Assembly: GCF_900107395.1 (NCBI RefSeq)
Contig: NZ_FNPW01000002.1
Coordinates: 548,720 to 612,719, forward strand
Origin: Pseudomonas sp. NFIX28
GTDB lineage: Bacteria; Pseudomonadota; Gammaproteobacteria; Pseudomonadales; Pseudomonadaceae
Direction of reading: 5' to 3'
Length of the DNA stretch: 64,000 bases
The notes beneath the pieces are model-generated. The model made no database searches and was not told the origin of the DNA. It saw only the letters and a program-made list of their open reading frames with translations. The stretch's first letter is position 1; each line of letters starts with the position of its first letter. Below are positions 27,772-37,383 of this stretch, one piece after another. The position numbers and the translations under genes were made by a program.

Positions 27772-27791
27772 CCAAACACCGTGAAAACTGC

Positions 27792-27811
27792 TGCGTGCCG
27801 GGCCGCACGCA
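27792..27811 (+). promoter_or_regulatory. Hairpin between thiS and thiG
   Basis: TGCGTGC at 27792-27798 and GCACGCA at 27805-27811 are a perfect 7-base stem around CGGGCC. A second weaker stem (CTGC...GCAG) follows within 30 bases. The 201-base spacer between two genes of one pathway is long enough for a separate promoter or processing site before thiG; no classical TPP riboswitch motif was recognised in it. Confidence 0.4.
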
Positions 27812-27972
27812 AGAAAGACTGCATTAAAAGCAGACTCGGAATGCTCATTTACCGCCAGTAAAGTCGAGCACGACTCCAACCGTTCCTTGTCTTGCCTTGG
27901 CTCGCTACGTTTTCACGGCGCCTGGTCCAATACAGAATTCTGCAAGAACCTCACCCCAACAGAGGATTTCCG

Positions 27973-28767
27973 ATGAGCAACGTTCGCAGCGACAAGCCTT
28001 TCGTCCTGGCCGGTCGTACTTACCAGTCGCGTTTGCTGGTAGGTACCGGCAAGTACCGTGACATGGAAGAAACCCGCCTGGCCATCGAAGCCTCGGGTGC
28101 CGAGATTGTCACCGTCGCCGTGCGCCGGACCAATATCGGGCAGAACCCGGGCGAGCCGAACCTCCTGGATATCCTGCCACCGGATCGCTACACCATCCTG
28201 CCGAACACCGCCGGCTGCTACGACGCGGTCGAAGCCGTGCGCACCTGCCGCCTGGCCCGTGAGCTGCTCGACGGCCACAACCTGGTGAAGCTGGAAGTGC
28301 TGGCCGACCAGAAAACCCTGTTCCCCAACGTGCTGGAAACCCTCAAGGCCGCCGAAGTGCTGGTCAAGGAAGGTTTCGACGTAATGGTGTACACCAGCGA
28401 TGACCCGATCATCGCCCGCCAGCTGGCGGAAATGGGCTGCATCGCGGTCATGCCGCTGGCCGGCCTGATCGGTACTGGCCTGGGGATCTGCAACCCGTAC
28501 AACCTGCAGATCATCCTCGAAGAAGCCAAGGTCCCGGTGCTGGTGGATGCCGGTGTCGGCACTGCCTCCGACGCCACCATCGCCATGGAGCTGGGCTGCG
28601 AAGCGGTGCTGATGAACTCGGCCATCGCCCATGCGCAACAACCGGTGCTGATGGCTGAAGCCATGAAGCACGCCATTGTGGCAGGCCGCCTGGCGTACCT
28701 CGCCGGCCGCATGCCGAAGAAACTCTATGCCAGCGCTTCCTCGCCGCTGGATGGTCTGATCAAGTAA
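27973..28767 (+). CDS. thiG: Thiazole synthase
   Basis: Builds the thiazole phosphate of thiamine from deoxyxylulose phosphate, dehydroglycine and ThiS thiocarboxylate. The ATG at 27973 gives 264 residues ([20 protein letters not shown]). Schiff-base lysine lies in [43 protein letters not shown] and MNSAIAHAQ are family blocks. Followed closely by trmB. Confidence 0.96.
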   Translation: MSNVRSDKPFVLAGRTYQSRLLVGTGKYRDMEETRLAIEASGAEIVTVAVRRTNIGQNPGEPNLLDILPPDRYTILPNTAGCYDAVEAVRTCRLARELLDGHNLVKLEVLADQKTLFPNVLETLKAAEVLVKEGFDVMVYTSDDPIIARQLAEMGCIAVMPLAGLIGTGLGICNPYNLQIILEEAKVPVLVDAGVGTASDATIAMELGCEAVLMNSAIAHAQQPVLMAEAMKHAIVAGRLAYLAGRMPKKLYASASSPLDGLIK

Positions 28768-28776
28768 GAGCCATTG

Positions 28777-29502
28777 ATGACTGAATCAAACGACATGCCA
28801 ATCCAGCCGGAAGCAGGCGAAGAGCGCCAACACCGCCGCATCAAGAGTTTCGTGATGCGCGCCGGGCGCATGACCGAAGGCCAGCAACGCGGCCTGGAGC
28901 AGGGCGCACCGCTGTACGTGCTGCCGCTGGCCGATGCGCCGGTGGATTTCGACCAGGTGTTTGGCCGCTCGGCGCCACGTTCCCTGGAAATCGGCTTCGG
29001 CATGGGCCACTCGCTGCTGGAAATGGCCGCGGCCGCGCCGGAGCAGGATTTCATCGGTGTGGAAGTGCACCGTCCGGGTGTTGGCGCGCTGCTCAACGGC
29101 GTGCTGACCCAGGGCCTGACCAATCTGCGGGTCTACGATTGCGATGCGATCGAAGTGCTCAACCGCTGCATCGCCGATAACAGCCTGGATCGCCTGATGC
29201 TGTTTTTCCCCGATCCATGGCACAAGAGTCGTCACCACAAGCGGCGTATCGTCCAGGCGTCCTTCGCCGAGCTGGTGCGCAGCAAGCTGAAGGTCGGCGG
29301 CATCCTGCATATGGCCACCGACTGGGAACCGTACGCCGAGTACATGTTGGAAGTGATGAATGTCGCGCCGGGTTACCGCAACCTGGCCGAAGATGGCAAG
29401 TGCGTACCGCGCCCGGCCGAGCGTCCGATCACCAAGTTCGAACGCCGTGGCGAGCGCCTGGGCCATGGGGTGTGGGATCTGAAGTTCGAAAAGCTGGCCT
29501 GA
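28777..29502 (+). CDS. trmB: tRNA (guanine46-N7)-methyltransferase
   Basis: SAM-dependent methylation of G46 in the tRNA variable loop. ATG 28777 is chosen over the in-frame TTG three bases earlier; product 241 residues. [15 protein letters not shown] (SAM site), [13 protein letters not shown] and the catalytic [16 protein letters not shown] are present. Nine bases after the thiG stop, so probably co-transcribed. Confidence 0.96.
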   Translation: MTESNDMPIQPEAGEERQHRRIKSFVMRAGRMTEGQQRGLEQGAPLYVLPLADAPVDFDQVFGRSAPRSLEIGFGMGHSLLEMAAAAPEQDFIGVEVHRPGVGALLNGVLTQGLTNLRVYDCDAIEVLNRCIADNSLDRLMLFFPDPWHKSRHHKRRIVQASFAELVRSKLKVGGILHMATDWEPYAEYMLEVMNVAPGYRNLAEDGKCVPRPAERPITKFERRGERLGHGVWDLKFEKLA

Positions 29503-29511
29503 GGCCTGCTG

Positions 29512-29614
29512 TGTAGGAGCATCCGCTCGATGCTCGATTGCTCGCGATCAGCTGCCAGGCTGAAAGATAGCGGCGCTGCAAAGTCCGCTATCGCGAGCAA
29601 GCTTCGCTCCTACA
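29512..29614. repeat. Inverted REP pair, one copy degenerate
   Basis: The right copy TATCGCGAGCAAGCTTCGCT...CTACAG (29589-29614) is intact. The left one (29512-29549) has GTAGGAGC and TTGCTCGCGATC but about 12 extra bases inside. The intact copy reaches into kptA: its CTA provides the TAG stop codon of that gene. Confidence 0.85.
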
Positions 29615-30158
29615 GGGGCGAGAGGAAATCGACGGGAACGTGATCGGTCAGCCAGACCCCGTTCTCTGCTTGATAGAACGTGTAGCCCTGCGCCTGCATG
29701 TCCTGTGCGGCGATCTTGAGTATCACTACCTTCCCGTAACGCTGCCCCACCGCCTCGGCGGTCGCCAGGTCCTGTGACAGGTGCACGTGGTGGCGGGCGC
29801 CTGGGATCAGGCCTTGCTGGTTGATCGAGTCCATGAAACGGGTGGCGGTGCCGTGGTAAAGCACGGCCGGTGGCTGCTGTTCAGCCAGTTGCAGGTTCAC
29901 GGTCTTGCTGGAGTGGCCTTGCACGGCGCGGATGCGCTGGCCGTCCTCGGAGAGGGCGAAGCGCTTCTTGTCGTTGCTGGCGACCACCTCGGCGATCAGT
30001 TCGGGTGTCAGCTGGCGTCCTTCCCTGGCTGCGCCGCCGATCAAGGCCTCGACTTCGGCCCAGCCTTCGCTGTCCAGCAGCAGGCCAATCGCCTGCGGCT
30101 CATGACGCAGCACGTAGCTGAGGAACTTGCTGACTTCTTCGGCGGCTTTCCTGCTCAT
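29610..30158 (-). CDS. kptA: RNA 2'-phosphotransferase, Tpt1/KptA family
   Basis: Transfers an internal 2'-phosphate from RNA to NAD. 182 residues from ATG 30158, chosen because AGGA lies 5 bases upstream; an ATG two codons earlier overlaps that site. Seen: KFLSYVLRHEPQAIGL, DKKRFAL, RAVQGHSSKTV, YHGTATRF and HHVHLSQDLATA, which carry the conserved Arg-His-Arg-Arg set. In yeast the enzyme finishes tRNA splicing; the bacterial substrate is not established. The stop codon lies inside a REP element, so the last codons are REP-derived. Monocistronic between REP pairs. Confidence 0.93.
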   Translation of the reverse strand: MSRKAAEEVSKFLSYVLRHEPQAIGLLLDSEGWAEVEALIGGAAREGRQLTPELIAEVVASNDKKRFALSEDGQRIRAVQGHSSKTVNLQLAEQQPPAVLYHGTATRFMDSINQQGLIPGARHHVHLSQDLATAEAVGQRYGKVVILKIAAQDMQAQGYTFYQAENGVWLTDHVPVDFLSPL

Positions 30159-30180
30159 ATTCATCCTTGTGCATAAGTCA

Positions 30181-30314
30181 TGTAGCCGCTGCCGCAGGCT
30201 GCGATCGGTTGCGAAGCGACCGCCAAGCCTGTCGATGCGATACGTCAGGTGTAACGCAGTGTCTGGGTTTATGGCTGCTGCGCAGCCAATCGCAGCCTGC
30301 GGCAGCGGCTACAG
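30181..30314. repeat. Inverted repeat pair (REP family B)
   Basis: TGTAGCCGCTGCCGCAGGCT...GCGATCG at 30181-30207 and AATCGCAGCCTGCGGCAGCG...CTACAGG at 30288-30314, nearly perfectly complementary, about 80 bases apart, between kptA and the DUF3392 gene which run in the same direction. Confidence 0.9.
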
Positions 30315-30315
30315 G

Positions 30316-30639
30316 TCAGCGACGGTCGGCGACCACGCCGATCAACACCAGCACCACCAGCAGCACCGGCGCCAGGCTGTAGTTGTTGAACTGGCTCAGG
30401 CCGCGGACGATCCATGGCGTGGCGTAGATCAGCGCCGCGCCGCTGCCGATCATGCACAGCAGCGCCATCATCGGGACGCGCAGGGCGCCGGCGAGGCCAC
30501 CCAGGCGCGCTTCGACCCAGCCCTTGATGTCGGCGCCGAACAGCACCAGCAGGCAGCCGACAAGGGCCAGGGAGATTTCTGAAAGGTTGCTGCGACTCCA
30601 GCGGGACACGGTAGCGAGCAGGTCGAGTATCAAATCCAT
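30316..30639 (-). CDS. DUF3392 family membrane protein
   Basis: 107 residues, three membrane segments (about 21-41, 56-76, 85-104) and an N-terminal amphipathic part MDLILDLLATVSRWSRSNLS. I recognise the family as DUF3392 from Pseudomonas proteins found next to hemW. No catalytic motif. 21 bases downstream of hemW in the same direction; likely last gene of that run, followed by a REP pair. Confidence 0.75.
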   Translation of the reverse strand: MDLILDLLATVSRWSRSNLSEISLALVGCLLVLFGADIKGWVEARLGGLAGALRVPMMALLCMIGSGAALIYATPWIVRGLSQFNNYSLAPVLLVVLVLIGVVADRR

Positions 30640-30660
30640 TCGTTTTCCCTTAGGGCGAAA

Positions 30661-31863
30661 TCAGCACAGAAATTTCTGCAGCAAGTCATTGAGGAACAGC
30701 TGGCCGCGCGGGGTGGCCGCCAGGCGTGACGGTTCGACCTGCAACAGGCCGCTTTGTTCGGCGTCGCGACGGCCTTCGGCGAGGCTTTCCAGGGGCAGCC
30801 CGGTGCGTTCCGGATACAGCCGGGCCTCGACGCCTTCGGTCAGGCGCAGGGCGTTCATCAGGAATTCGAACGGCAGTTCGTCGTTGCCCAGGGACTTTTC
30901 GCCGGCCTTGAAGTTTTTCGCCGGGTTGAGGTAGTCCTTGGGCAGGCGGGTCTTCCAGGTGCGCACGATGCGCCCGTCCGGGTGGCTGAGCTTGCCGTGG
31001 GCGCCGGCGCCGATGCCGATGAAGTCGCCAAAGCTCCAGTAATTCAAATTGTGCCGGGCCGCCCGGCCGGGCTGGGCATAGGCCGAGACTTCGTACTGGG
31101 CGTAGCCGTGCTCGGCCAAAAGCGCCTGGCCGGCTTCCTGGATGTCCCACAGGGTGTCGTCTTCCGGCAGCGTCGGCGGCTGGTTCCAGAACACCGTATT
31201 GGGTTCCAGGGTCAGCTGGTACCAGGACAGGTGCGTCGGCTTCATGGCGATGGCCTGGCGCAGGTCGCCCAGGGCGTCTTCCAGGGACTGGTCGGGCAAG
31301 CCGTGCATCAGGTCCAGGTTGAAGTTGTCGAACCCGGCCTGGCGCGCCATACCGGCGGCGCGTACCGCTTCGTCGCCGTTATGGATGCGGCCCAGGGCCT
31401 TGAGCTTGTCTTCCTGGAAGCTCTGGATGCCAATCGACAGGCGGTTGATACCCAGGGCGCGATAGGCGGTGAACTTCTCCTGCTCGAAGGTCCCGGGGTT
31501 GGCTTCGAGGGTGATCTCGATGTCGTCGGCGAACCGGATGCGTTGTTCCACGCCTTCGAGCAGCCGGCCCAGGGCCTGGGCGCTGAACAGGCTCGGCGTG
31601 CCGCCGCCGAAGAAGATCGAACTCAGCTCGCGGCCGTAGACGGCGGGCAGGTCCTGGTCGAGGTCGGCCAGCAGGGCGTCGACATATTCCTCTTCCGGCA
31701 GCACCGGGCTGGCGGCGTGGGAGTTGAAGTCGCAGTAAGGGCATTTGCGCACACACCACGGGATGTGGATGTACAGCGCCAGGGGCGGCAGTTGGGGCAG
31801 GGCCGCCCGGGGCGTTTGCACACCGCCGTGGATCAGCGGTGGCGCGGACGAATCGATGGTCAT
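30661..31863 (-). CDS. hemW: Radical SAM haem chaperone HemW
   Basis: 400 residues from ATG 31863. The radical SAM cluster motif [11 protein letters not shown] (about residues 38-48) and [13 protein letters not shown] are intact, and the HemW C-terminal domain follows. The protein inserts haem into respiratory enzymes rather than acting as a coproporphyrinogen oxidase; the older hemN label should be avoided. Start overlaps the rdgB stop (ATGA). Confidence 0.93.
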   Translation of the reverse strand: MTIDSSAPPLIHGGVQTPRAALPQLPPLALYIHIPWCVRKCPYCDFNSHAASPVLPEEEYVDALLADLDQDLPAVYGRELSSIFFGGGTPSLFSAQALGRLLEGVEQRIRFADDIEITLEANPGTFEQEKFTAYRALGINRLSIGIQSFQEDKLKALGRIHNGDEAVRAAGMARQAGFDNFNLDLMHGLPDQSLEDALGDLRQAIAMKPTHLSWYQLTLEPNTVFWNQPPTLPEDDTLWDIQEAGQALLAEHGYAQYEVSAYAQPGRAARHNLNYWSFGDFIGIGAGAHGKLSHPDGRIVRTWKTRLPKDYLNPAKNFKAGEKSLGNDELPFEFLMNALRLTEGVEARLYPERTGLPLESLAEGRRDAEQSGLLQVEPSRLAATPRGQLFLNDLLQKFLC

Positions 31864-32456
31864 TGCAGACCCAGGCGTTGCCGCAGAATGGCCATGGCGC
31901 GGGCGCGATGGCTGAGCTGGTTCTTTTGGACCGGGTCCAGTTCGGCGCTGGAGCAGTTGCGCTCCGGTACCCAGAACAATGGGTCGTAGCCGAAGCCGTG
32001 CTCGCCGCTGGCCGCGGTGAGGATGCGCCCGTGCCACAGGCCTTCGCAGAGGATCGGCAGTGGATCCTCGGCGTGTCGCACCAGTGCCAGCACGCAGACG
32101 AACTGCGCGCCGCGCTCGGCTTCGGGAACGTCCTTCAGGGCGTCCAGCAGCTTGGCGTTGTTCGCCGCGTCGCCCTGGCCGTCGGCATAGCGCGCCGAGT
32201 AGATGCCCGGCGCGCCGCCGAGGAAGTCCACCGCCAGGCCCGAATCGTCCGCCAATGCCGGCAGGCCGGAAATGCGCGAGGCGTTGCGGGCCTTGAGGAT
32301 GGCGTTCTCGACGAACGACAGGCCGGTTTCTTCCGGTTCGACGCTGCTGAACTCGCCGATCGAGCGCAGGTGCACCGAGTCGCCGAGCATGGCCTGCAAT
32401 TCCTTGAGTTTGCCGGCGTTATGGCTGGCCAGTACGAGTTGGGTAAAAGTCATCAT
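31860..32456 (-). CDS. rdgB: XTP/dITP pyrophosphatase
   Basis: House-cleaning enzyme that hydrolyses dITP and XTP to prevent their use in DNA. 198 residues. [12 protein letters not shown] (9-20), [43 protein letters not shown] and [12 protein letters not shown] are the family motifs. Overlaps by four bases with both neighbours (DUF4426 upstream, hemW downstream). Confidence 0.96.
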   Translation of the reverse strand: MMTFTQLVLASHNAGKLKELQAMLGDSVHLRSIGEFSSVEPEETGLSFVENAILKARNASRISGLPALADDSGLAVDFLGGAPGIYSARYADGQGDAANNAKLLDALKDVPEAERGAQFVCVLALVRHAEDPLPILCEGLWHGRILTAASGEHGFGYDPLFWVPERNCSSAELDPVQKNQLSHRARAMAILRQRLGLQ

Positions 32457-32887
32457 TCGCCGGGGAAAAGCTCTTGGTTGAAGTTGATGGTGTTGATTGC
32501 GTCACCGGTCTGCACCTTGATTTGAAAGGTGCGGGTTTCCTGCTGTTCCACCGGGTACTGGGCGATGTAGTAGATCGCGCCCTGTTCGGTGACTTGCTTG
32601 AATTTCAGCGGTATCGATTGGCTGGTCAGGTCCTTGACGGTCCCGGAGACCTGGGCGACCTGCGGCTTGCCAGCCTTGAGCACCGAAACGTTGATCACCC
32701 CCTGATTCTTGCTGCGCACCAGCTCCGCGGCCTTGGCGATATCCGGTTGCAGGAAGGTGGAGTTGAAAGTGTTGTAGTGCACGGTCACGTCACCGAACAC
32801 TTCCTGGCGCTCGCCCTTGATGGTGTCGGCGGCCACCGCCGACGCGCTCAGGCACGCTGCCAATAAAAAAGTAACCAAGCGACCCAT
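32453..32887 (-). CDS. DUF4426 periplasmic protein
   Basis: 144 residues with a signal peptide ending near AVAA (residue 20). The mature part is a small beta-rich domain with [20 protein letters not shown], the family start. Function unknown; conserved between metW and rdgB in pseudomonads. Stop overlaps the rdgB start. Confidence 0.82.
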   Translation of the reverse strand: MGRLVTFLLAACLSASAVAADTIKGERQEVFGDVTVHYNTFNSTFLQPDIAKAAELVRSKNQGVINVSVLKAGKPQVAQVSGTVKDLTSQSIPLKFKQVTEQGAIYYIAQYPVEQQETRTFQIKVQTGDAINTINFNQELFPGE

Positions 32888-32914
32888 GATCGTTCTCCTT
32901 GCTTTGAACCTGGT

Positions 32915-33535
32915 TTATACCGCGATCTGGTGATCCTGCAGGCCGGGGCTGCTGACGCGGTAGATGCCGATCTCACCTAACAGATTAGGCCATAGCTTAC
33001 TGGCCCACCCGTGCCGGTGCTGTTGATCCACCGCAAGGCGATCGATGACCTTGGCCTCACGTTCGCGGCAAAGCTCTTCGAAGTCCTCGAAGGTGCAGAA
33101 GTGGATGTTCGGCGTGTTGTACCAGGTGTACGGCAGGAATTCCGAGACCGGCATCCGTCCCTTGCTGGCCAGGTACCAGCGGCAGCGCCAGTGGCCGAAG
33201 TTGGGGAAAGTGATGATGCACTGGCGGCCGACCCGCAGCATTTCGTCGAGGATCCGGTCCGGGTAATGCACGGCCTGCAGGGCCTGGGTCATGACCACGA
33301 TATCGAAGCTGTTGCTGGCGAAGTTGCCCAGGCCCTTGTCCAGGTCCTGCTCGATGACGTTGATGCCCTTGGCCACGCACTCGGCGATGTTGTCCGGATC
33401 GTTTTCCAGGCCATAGCCGGTGACTTGCTTGTGATCGCGCAGCCAGCTCAGCAGTTCGCCATTGCCGCAACCGAGGTCGAGCACGCGGCTGCCGGCGGGG
33501 ATCCATTCTTGGATGATTTCCAGATCGGCTCTCAT
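32915..33535 (-). CDS. metW: Methionine biosynthesis protein MetW
   Basis: 206-residue SAM-methyltransferase-like protein with VLDLGCGNGELLSWLRD as SAM site. MetW acts together with MetX in homoserine acylation in Pseudomonas and relatives; its biochemical role is still unclear. Follows metX by 7 bases. Confidence 0.94.
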   Translation of the reverse strand: MRADLEIIQEWIPAGSRVLDLGCGNGELLSWLRDHKQVTGYGLENDPDNIAECVAKGINVIEQDLDKGLGNFASNSFDIVVMTQALQAVHYPDRILDEMLRVGRQCIITFPNFGHWRCRWYLASKGRMPVSEFLPYTWYNTPNIHFCTFEDFEELCREREAKVIDRLAVDQQHRHGWASKLWPNLLGEIGIYRVSSPGLQDHQIAV

Positions 33536-33542
33536 GGCGTCC

Positions 33543-34682
33543 TCACAGCGTTATACGGTTCATGTAGTTGCCGAACGCCTGCAGGTAACGCGGGATCGGA
33601 ATCAGAAAGGCGTCGTGGCCCTGTGGGGCATCGATTTCCAGGTAGCTGACGTCCTTGCGCGCGGCCATCAGCGCATCCACCAGCTCCCGCGAGCGGGCCG
33701 GGGAGAAACGCCAGTCGGTGGTAAACGACATCACGCAGAACTTGGCCTTGGCGCCTTCGAAGGTTTTAGCCAGGTTATTGTCGAAGTTCGCCGCCGGATC
33801 GAAGTAATCCAGCGCCTTGGTCATCAGCAGGTAGGTGTTGGCATCGAAGCGCCCGGAGAACTCTTCGCCCTGGTAGCGCAGGTAGCTTTCGACCTGGAAC
33901 TCGACGCTGTGGAAGTCGTAGTTGAGCTTCTCGCTCTTCAGGCCGCGGCCGAATTTCTCGCCCATGGAGTCGTCGGACAGGTAGGTGATGTGCCCGACCA
34001 TCCGCGCCAGCATCAGCCCGCGCTTGGGGATCACGCCCTGTTCCTGGAACGAGCCGCCGTGGAATTCGGGGTCGGTGAGGATCGCCTGGCGCGCCACTTC
34101 GTTGAAGGCGATGTTCTGTGCCGAGAGCTTGGGGGCCGAGGCGATGGCCAGGCAATGACGCACCCGGTCCGGGTAGGTGATGGTCCATTGCAGGGCCTGC
34201 ATGCCGCCCAGGCTGCCACCGATCACGGCGGCCCATTGGCGGATGCCGATGCGGTCGGCCAGGCGCGCCTGGCTGTGCACCCAGTCTTCCACGGTCAGCA
34301 CCGGGAAGTCGGCGCCGAACGGCTTGCCGGTGTCCGGGTTGGTGCTGCTCGGGCCGGTGGAGCCGTTGCAGCCGCCCAGGTTGTTCAGGCTGACGACAAA
34401 GAACTTGTTGGTGTCGATCGGTTTGCCCGGGCCAATGCAGCTGTCCCACCAGCCCGGCTTGCGGTCGTCGGGGCTGTGGTAGCCCGCGGCGTGATGGTGG
34501 CCGGACAGCGCGTGGCAGATCAGCACGGCGTTGCTCGCCGTGGCGTTCAGCTGGCCGTAGGTCTCAAAGATCAGATCATAGGCTGGCAGGGAGCGACCGC
34601 AGGCCAGGGCCAGGGGCTCGCTGAAATGCGCCACTTGCGGCGTCACCAGACCAACGGAATCGGCGGGAAAGGCAGTTGGCAT
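33543..34682 (-). CDS. metX: Homoserine O-succinyltransferase (MetX type)
   Basis: First committed step of methionine synthesis, 379 residues, alpha/beta-hydrolase fold. [29 protein letters not shown] and the nucleophile elbow [10 protein letters not shown] are present, with the C-terminal GHDAFL histidine. In Pseudomonas this MetX-fold enzyme uses succinyl-CoA; that substrate is taken from the family. Operon with metW. Confidence 0.93.
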   Translation of the reverse strand: MPTAFPADSVGLVTPQVAHFSEPLALACGRSLPAYDLIFETYGQLNATASNAVLICHALSGHHHAAGYHSPDDRKPGWWDSCIGPGKPIDTNKFFVVSLNNLGGCNGSTGPSSTNPDTGKPFGADFPVLTVEDWVHSQARLADRIGIRQWAAVIGGSLGGMQALQWTITYPDRVRHCLAIASAPKLSAQNIAFNEVARQAILTDPEFHGGSFQEQGVIPKRGLMLARMVGHITYLSDDSMGEKFGRGLKSEKLNYDFHSVEFQVESYLRYQGEEFSGRFDANTYLLMTKALDYFDPAANFDNNLAKTFEGAKAKFCVMSFTTDWRFSPARSRELVDALMAARKDVSYLEIDAPQGHDAFLIPIPRYLQAFGNYMNRITL

Positions 34683-34783
34683 CGACCCTGCTCTCGTTTA
34701 AATGAGGCGTAAGTCTAAAGACCGCTGCCCCCAGCGGCAAGCAAAGGCCGGGGCTGATTTCAGGCGGTTGCAGCGCAGTCAGG

Positions 34784-34851
34784 CAATCGCGGGCAAGCCT
34801 CGCTCCTACAGGTCCACGCGGTCGTGTAGGAGCGAGGCTTGCCCGCGATGA
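34784..34851. repeat. Inverted REP pair (family A)
   Basis: CAATCGCGGGCAAGCCTCGC...CTACAG at 34784-34811 and TGTAGGAGCGAGGCTTGCCC...GATGA at 34825-34851, separated by 13 bases. It sits between the DUF167 gene and metX, both on the minus strand, and can form a very stable hairpin ending the proC-yggT-DUF167 message. Confidence 0.92.
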
Positions 34852-34863
34852 ACGGTGACGAAG

Positions 34864-35160
34864 TCAGCTGGCCGGCCACTTCAATTCCGGCAGGTCCGGG
34901 AGTTTTTTCGGGGCGTTGATCCGCACCCGTTTCTGCCGGTTCAGCTCGCCGCTGATCAGGCTGACCTGGCTCTTGGATACGCCGAACGCCTTGGCCAGGA
35001 ACGCCATCAAATAAGCGTTGGCCTTGCCCTCCACCGGCGGCGCGGTGAGGCGGATCTTCAGGCGCTCGCCATGCAGCCCGGCGAAATCATCGCTACGGGC
35101 CGCAGGTTGCAGGTGGCACTCCAGGATCAGGTCGTCGCCGTCCCAGCGAAAGTAGCTCAT
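34864..35160 (-). CDS. DUF167 (YggU) family protein
   Basis: 98 residues. HLQPAARSDDFAGLHGERLKIRLTAPPVEGKANAYLMAFLA is the family block (only part needed for recognition: PPVEGKANAYL). Small alpha/beta protein of unknown function normally downstream of yggT and proC, as here. 13 bases after yggT. Confidence 0.92.
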   Translation of the reverse strand: MSYFRWDGDDLILECHLQPAARSDDFAGLHGERLKIRLTAPPVEGKANAYLMAFLAKAFGVSKSQVSLISGELNRQKRVRINAPKKLPDLPELKWPAS

Positions 35161-35173
35161 CGCAGAGGCCGGG

Positions 35174-35764
35174 TCAGATCAGCAGACGCAGGATTTCCGG
35201 CATCATGGTCATCGCCGCGAGGTTGTTGATCACCAGCATGTCGATCAGCTTGAGCACCATGAACGCCAGGATCGGCGAGATATCCAGGCCGCCCATGCTC
35301 GGCAGGATGCGGCGGAACGGCGCCAGGGCCGGCTCGCAGATCTGGTTGACCAACTCGGCGCCCGGGTTATGGCTGCCCGGGGCGACCCACGACAGGATCA
35401 CGCTGATGATCAGGGCGAAGAAGAAAATCTTCATGAACAGCGCGGTCACGCCAATGATCGACCAGATCAGCAATTGCACCGGGTTGCCGATGGTGCCGTA
35501 GGTCAGCAGCAGGGTCAGGGCCATCAGCAGCAGCTGCACGACGATCGCCAGGATCAGCGACGACATGTCCAGGCCGAACAGGCTCGGGATGACCCGGCGC
35601 ATCGGCTTGAGCAGCGGCTGGGTGGCGCGCACGGCGAACTGGCACAGCGGGTTGTAGAAGTCGGCGCGTACCAGTTGCAGCACAAAGCGCAGCAGCACGA
35701 TCAGCAGGTACAGGCTGCCCAGGGTTTGCAGCACGTACACCGCCGCAGTGTTCAATCCAATCAT
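35174..35764 (-). CDS. YggT family membrane protein
   Basis: 196 residues from the second of two adjacent ATGs (MIGLNTAAVYVLQTLGSLYL); AAGGAG lies 7 bases before it. Two YGGT repeats, each with a pair of membrane helices and the pattern NPLCQFAVRATQPLLKPMRRVIP in the first and CEPALAPFRRILPSMGGLD in the second. Function unsettled; linked to osmotic or division phenotypes in other bacteria. Ten bases after proC. Confidence 0.9.
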   Translation of the reverse strand: MIGLNTAAVYVLQTLGSLYLLIVLLRFVLQLVRADFYNPLCQFAVRATQPLLKPMRRVIPSLFGLDMSSLILAIVVQLLLMALTLLLTYGTIGNPVQLLIWSIIGVTALFMKIFFFALIISVILSWVAPGSHNPGAELVNQICEPALAPFRRILPSMGGLDISPILAFMVLKLIDMLVINNLAAMTMMPEILRLLI

Positions 35765-35774
35765 CATTGGCTCC

Positions 35775-36593
35775 TTATTGGCCCAGTTGTTCGGCCATCT
35801 CGGCCGAGCGGTGCGCGGCGGCACCCAATGCTTTTTCCACCAGGGCTTCGAAGCCGCTGGCCTGGAACGATTTGATCGCGGCTTCGGTGGTGCCGGCCGG
35901 CGAGGTCACGCGACGGCGCAGTTCGGCTGCGTCCACATCGCTGGAAACGGCCATGTGGGCGGCGCCCAGCGCGGTTTGCAGGGTCAGTTGCCGCGCGGTT
36001 TCCCGTGGCAGGCCGAGTTTCTCGCCGGCGGCGGTCATGGCTTCGATCAGCAGGAAGAAATACGCCGGGCCGCTGCCGGATACGGCGGTGACCGCGTCCA
36101 GCTGCTGTTCCTGTTCCAGCCACAGGACGATGCCCACGGCGGACAGCAGTTCTTCGGCCTGCTGGCGTTGCTCGGCGCTTACCGCAGCGGTGGCGAACAG
36201 GCCGCTGGCGCCCTGGCGCAGCAGGGCCGGGGTGTTGGGCATGCAGCGCACGATCGGCTGCTCGCCGAGCCACTTGTTCATGCTGGCGCAGGTGATGCCT
36301 GCGGCGATGGACACCACCAGCTGATGCGGTTTCAGGCTGGGGCGCAGGGCTTCGCACACGGCCTTCATGGCCTGCGGCTTGACCGCCAGCACCACCACGT
36401 CGGCGCCGTCGATGGCCTCGGCGTTATCGGCGAACAGCTCAATGCCGTGCTCGGCCTGGACCTTGGCGCGGGTTTCGGCGCCCGGGTCGCTGGCGCGGAT
36501 CCGGCTGGCTTCCAGGCCCTTGGCGCGCAGGCCGCCGATCAAGCTGGCAGCCATGTTGCCGGCGCCGATAAAGGCGATACGAGTCTTGCTCAT
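35775..36593 (-). CDS. proC: Pyrroline-5-carboxylate reductase
   Basis: Last step of proline synthesis, 272 residues. N-terminal IAFIGAGNMAASLIGGL (NADPH site), VVLAVKPQ, and the C-terminal signature VTSPAGTTEAAIKSFQ. Lies between yggS and yggT in one minus-strand run. Confidence 0.97.
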   Translation of the reverse strand: MSKTRIAFIGAGNMAASLIGGLRAKGLEASRIRASDPGAETRAKVQAEHGIELFADNAEAIDGADVVVLAVKPQAMKAVCEALRPSLKPHQLVVSIAAGITCASMNKWLGEQPIVRCMPNTPALLRQGASGLFATAAVSAEQRQQAEELLSAVGIVLWLEQEQQLDAVTAVSGSGPAYFFLLIEAMTAAGEKLGLPRETARQLTLQTALGAAHMAVSSDVDAAELRRRVTSPAGTTEAAIKSFQASGFEALVEKALGAAAHRSAEMAEQLGQ

Positions 36594-36627
36594 GACAGGT
36601 CCTTATTCAGAGGTGAGGCCGCCACGG

Positions 36628-37326
36628 TCATGGCTGGCCATAATCGCGTGCGCCAAATAAAGCGGTACCGATACGTACCCAGGTGGCGCCTTGGGCGATG
36701 GCCGCTTCGAGGTCGTGGCTCATGCCCATGGAAAGTGTGTCGGTTGGCAGGTCCAGGCGATCGCGCAGGTTTTCGTTCAGGCGGCGCACGGCCGCGAAGG
36801 CGGCGTCCTGGGCGGCTCGATCGTCGGTCGGTTCGGGAATCGCCATCAGCCCGCGCAGCTTCAGGCGCGGCAAGGCACTGATGGCGCTGGCCAGGGCGGG
36901 CAGGTCGGCCGGCGTGCAGCCGGATTTGCTGGCTTCGCCACTGACATTGACCTGAATGCAGATATTCAACGGCGGCAAGTCGGCCGGGCGTTGTTCGGAG
37001 AGGCGTTGAGCGATTTTCAAGCGATCCACGGAATGCACCCAGGCGAAGTTCTCGGCGATAGCTCGCGTCTTGTTCGACTGAATGGGGCCGATGAAGTGCC
37101 AACTCAAGGGCAAGTCGCCGAGTTCTGCCTGCTTGCCCAGGGCTTCTTGCAGGTAGTTCTCGCCGAAGTCGCGCAAGCCGGCGGCATAGGCTTCGCGCAG
37201 CGCCGCGGCAGGCTTGGTCTTGCTCACGGCCAGCAGATGGATGCTGCTTTCGTCACGTTGCGAGGCCTGCGCCGCGGCACGGATCCGTGCGCTAACCAGG
37301 GCGATGTTGTCTGCTATCGTGGACAT
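36628..37326 (-). CDS. yggS: Pyridoxal-phosphate homeostasis protein
   Basis: 232 residues of the YggS/PLPHP family. LLAVSKTKPAAALREAY carries the PLP lysine (near 33), FGENYLQEAL and WHFIGPIQSNKT follow, and GMSHDLEAAIAQGATWVRIGTALFG is the C-terminal signature. It buffers free PLP rather than catalysing a reaction. Divergent from pilT with 57 bases between the starts, conserved in pseudomonads. Confidence 0.95.
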   Translation of the reverse strand: MSTIADNIALVSARIRAAAQASQRDESSIHLLAVSKTKPAAALREAYAAGLRDFGENYLQEALGKQAELGDLPLSWHFIGPIQSNKTRAIAENFAWVHSVDRLKIAQRLSEQRPADLPPLNICIQVNVSGEASKSGCTPADLPALASAISALPRLKLRGLMAIPEPTDDRAAQDAAFAAVRRLNENLRDRLDLPTDTLSMGMSHDLEAAIAQGATWVRIGTALFGARDYGQP

Positions 37327-37383
37327 TCGATGTACGCCAGCGGCTCTTGGGTTCGCGGCATTCTACTGGAATTGGGGAACGCT

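Noticed and set aside
30661..31863. Annotation as oxygen-independent coproporphyrinogen oxidase (HemN)
   Set aside because: Length, motif spacing and position next to rdgB fit HemW, the haem chaperone.
33536..34860. SAM or similar riboswitch ahead of metX
   Set aside because: The space upstream of metX holds only a REP pair and short unstructured sequence; no riboswitch core was recognised.
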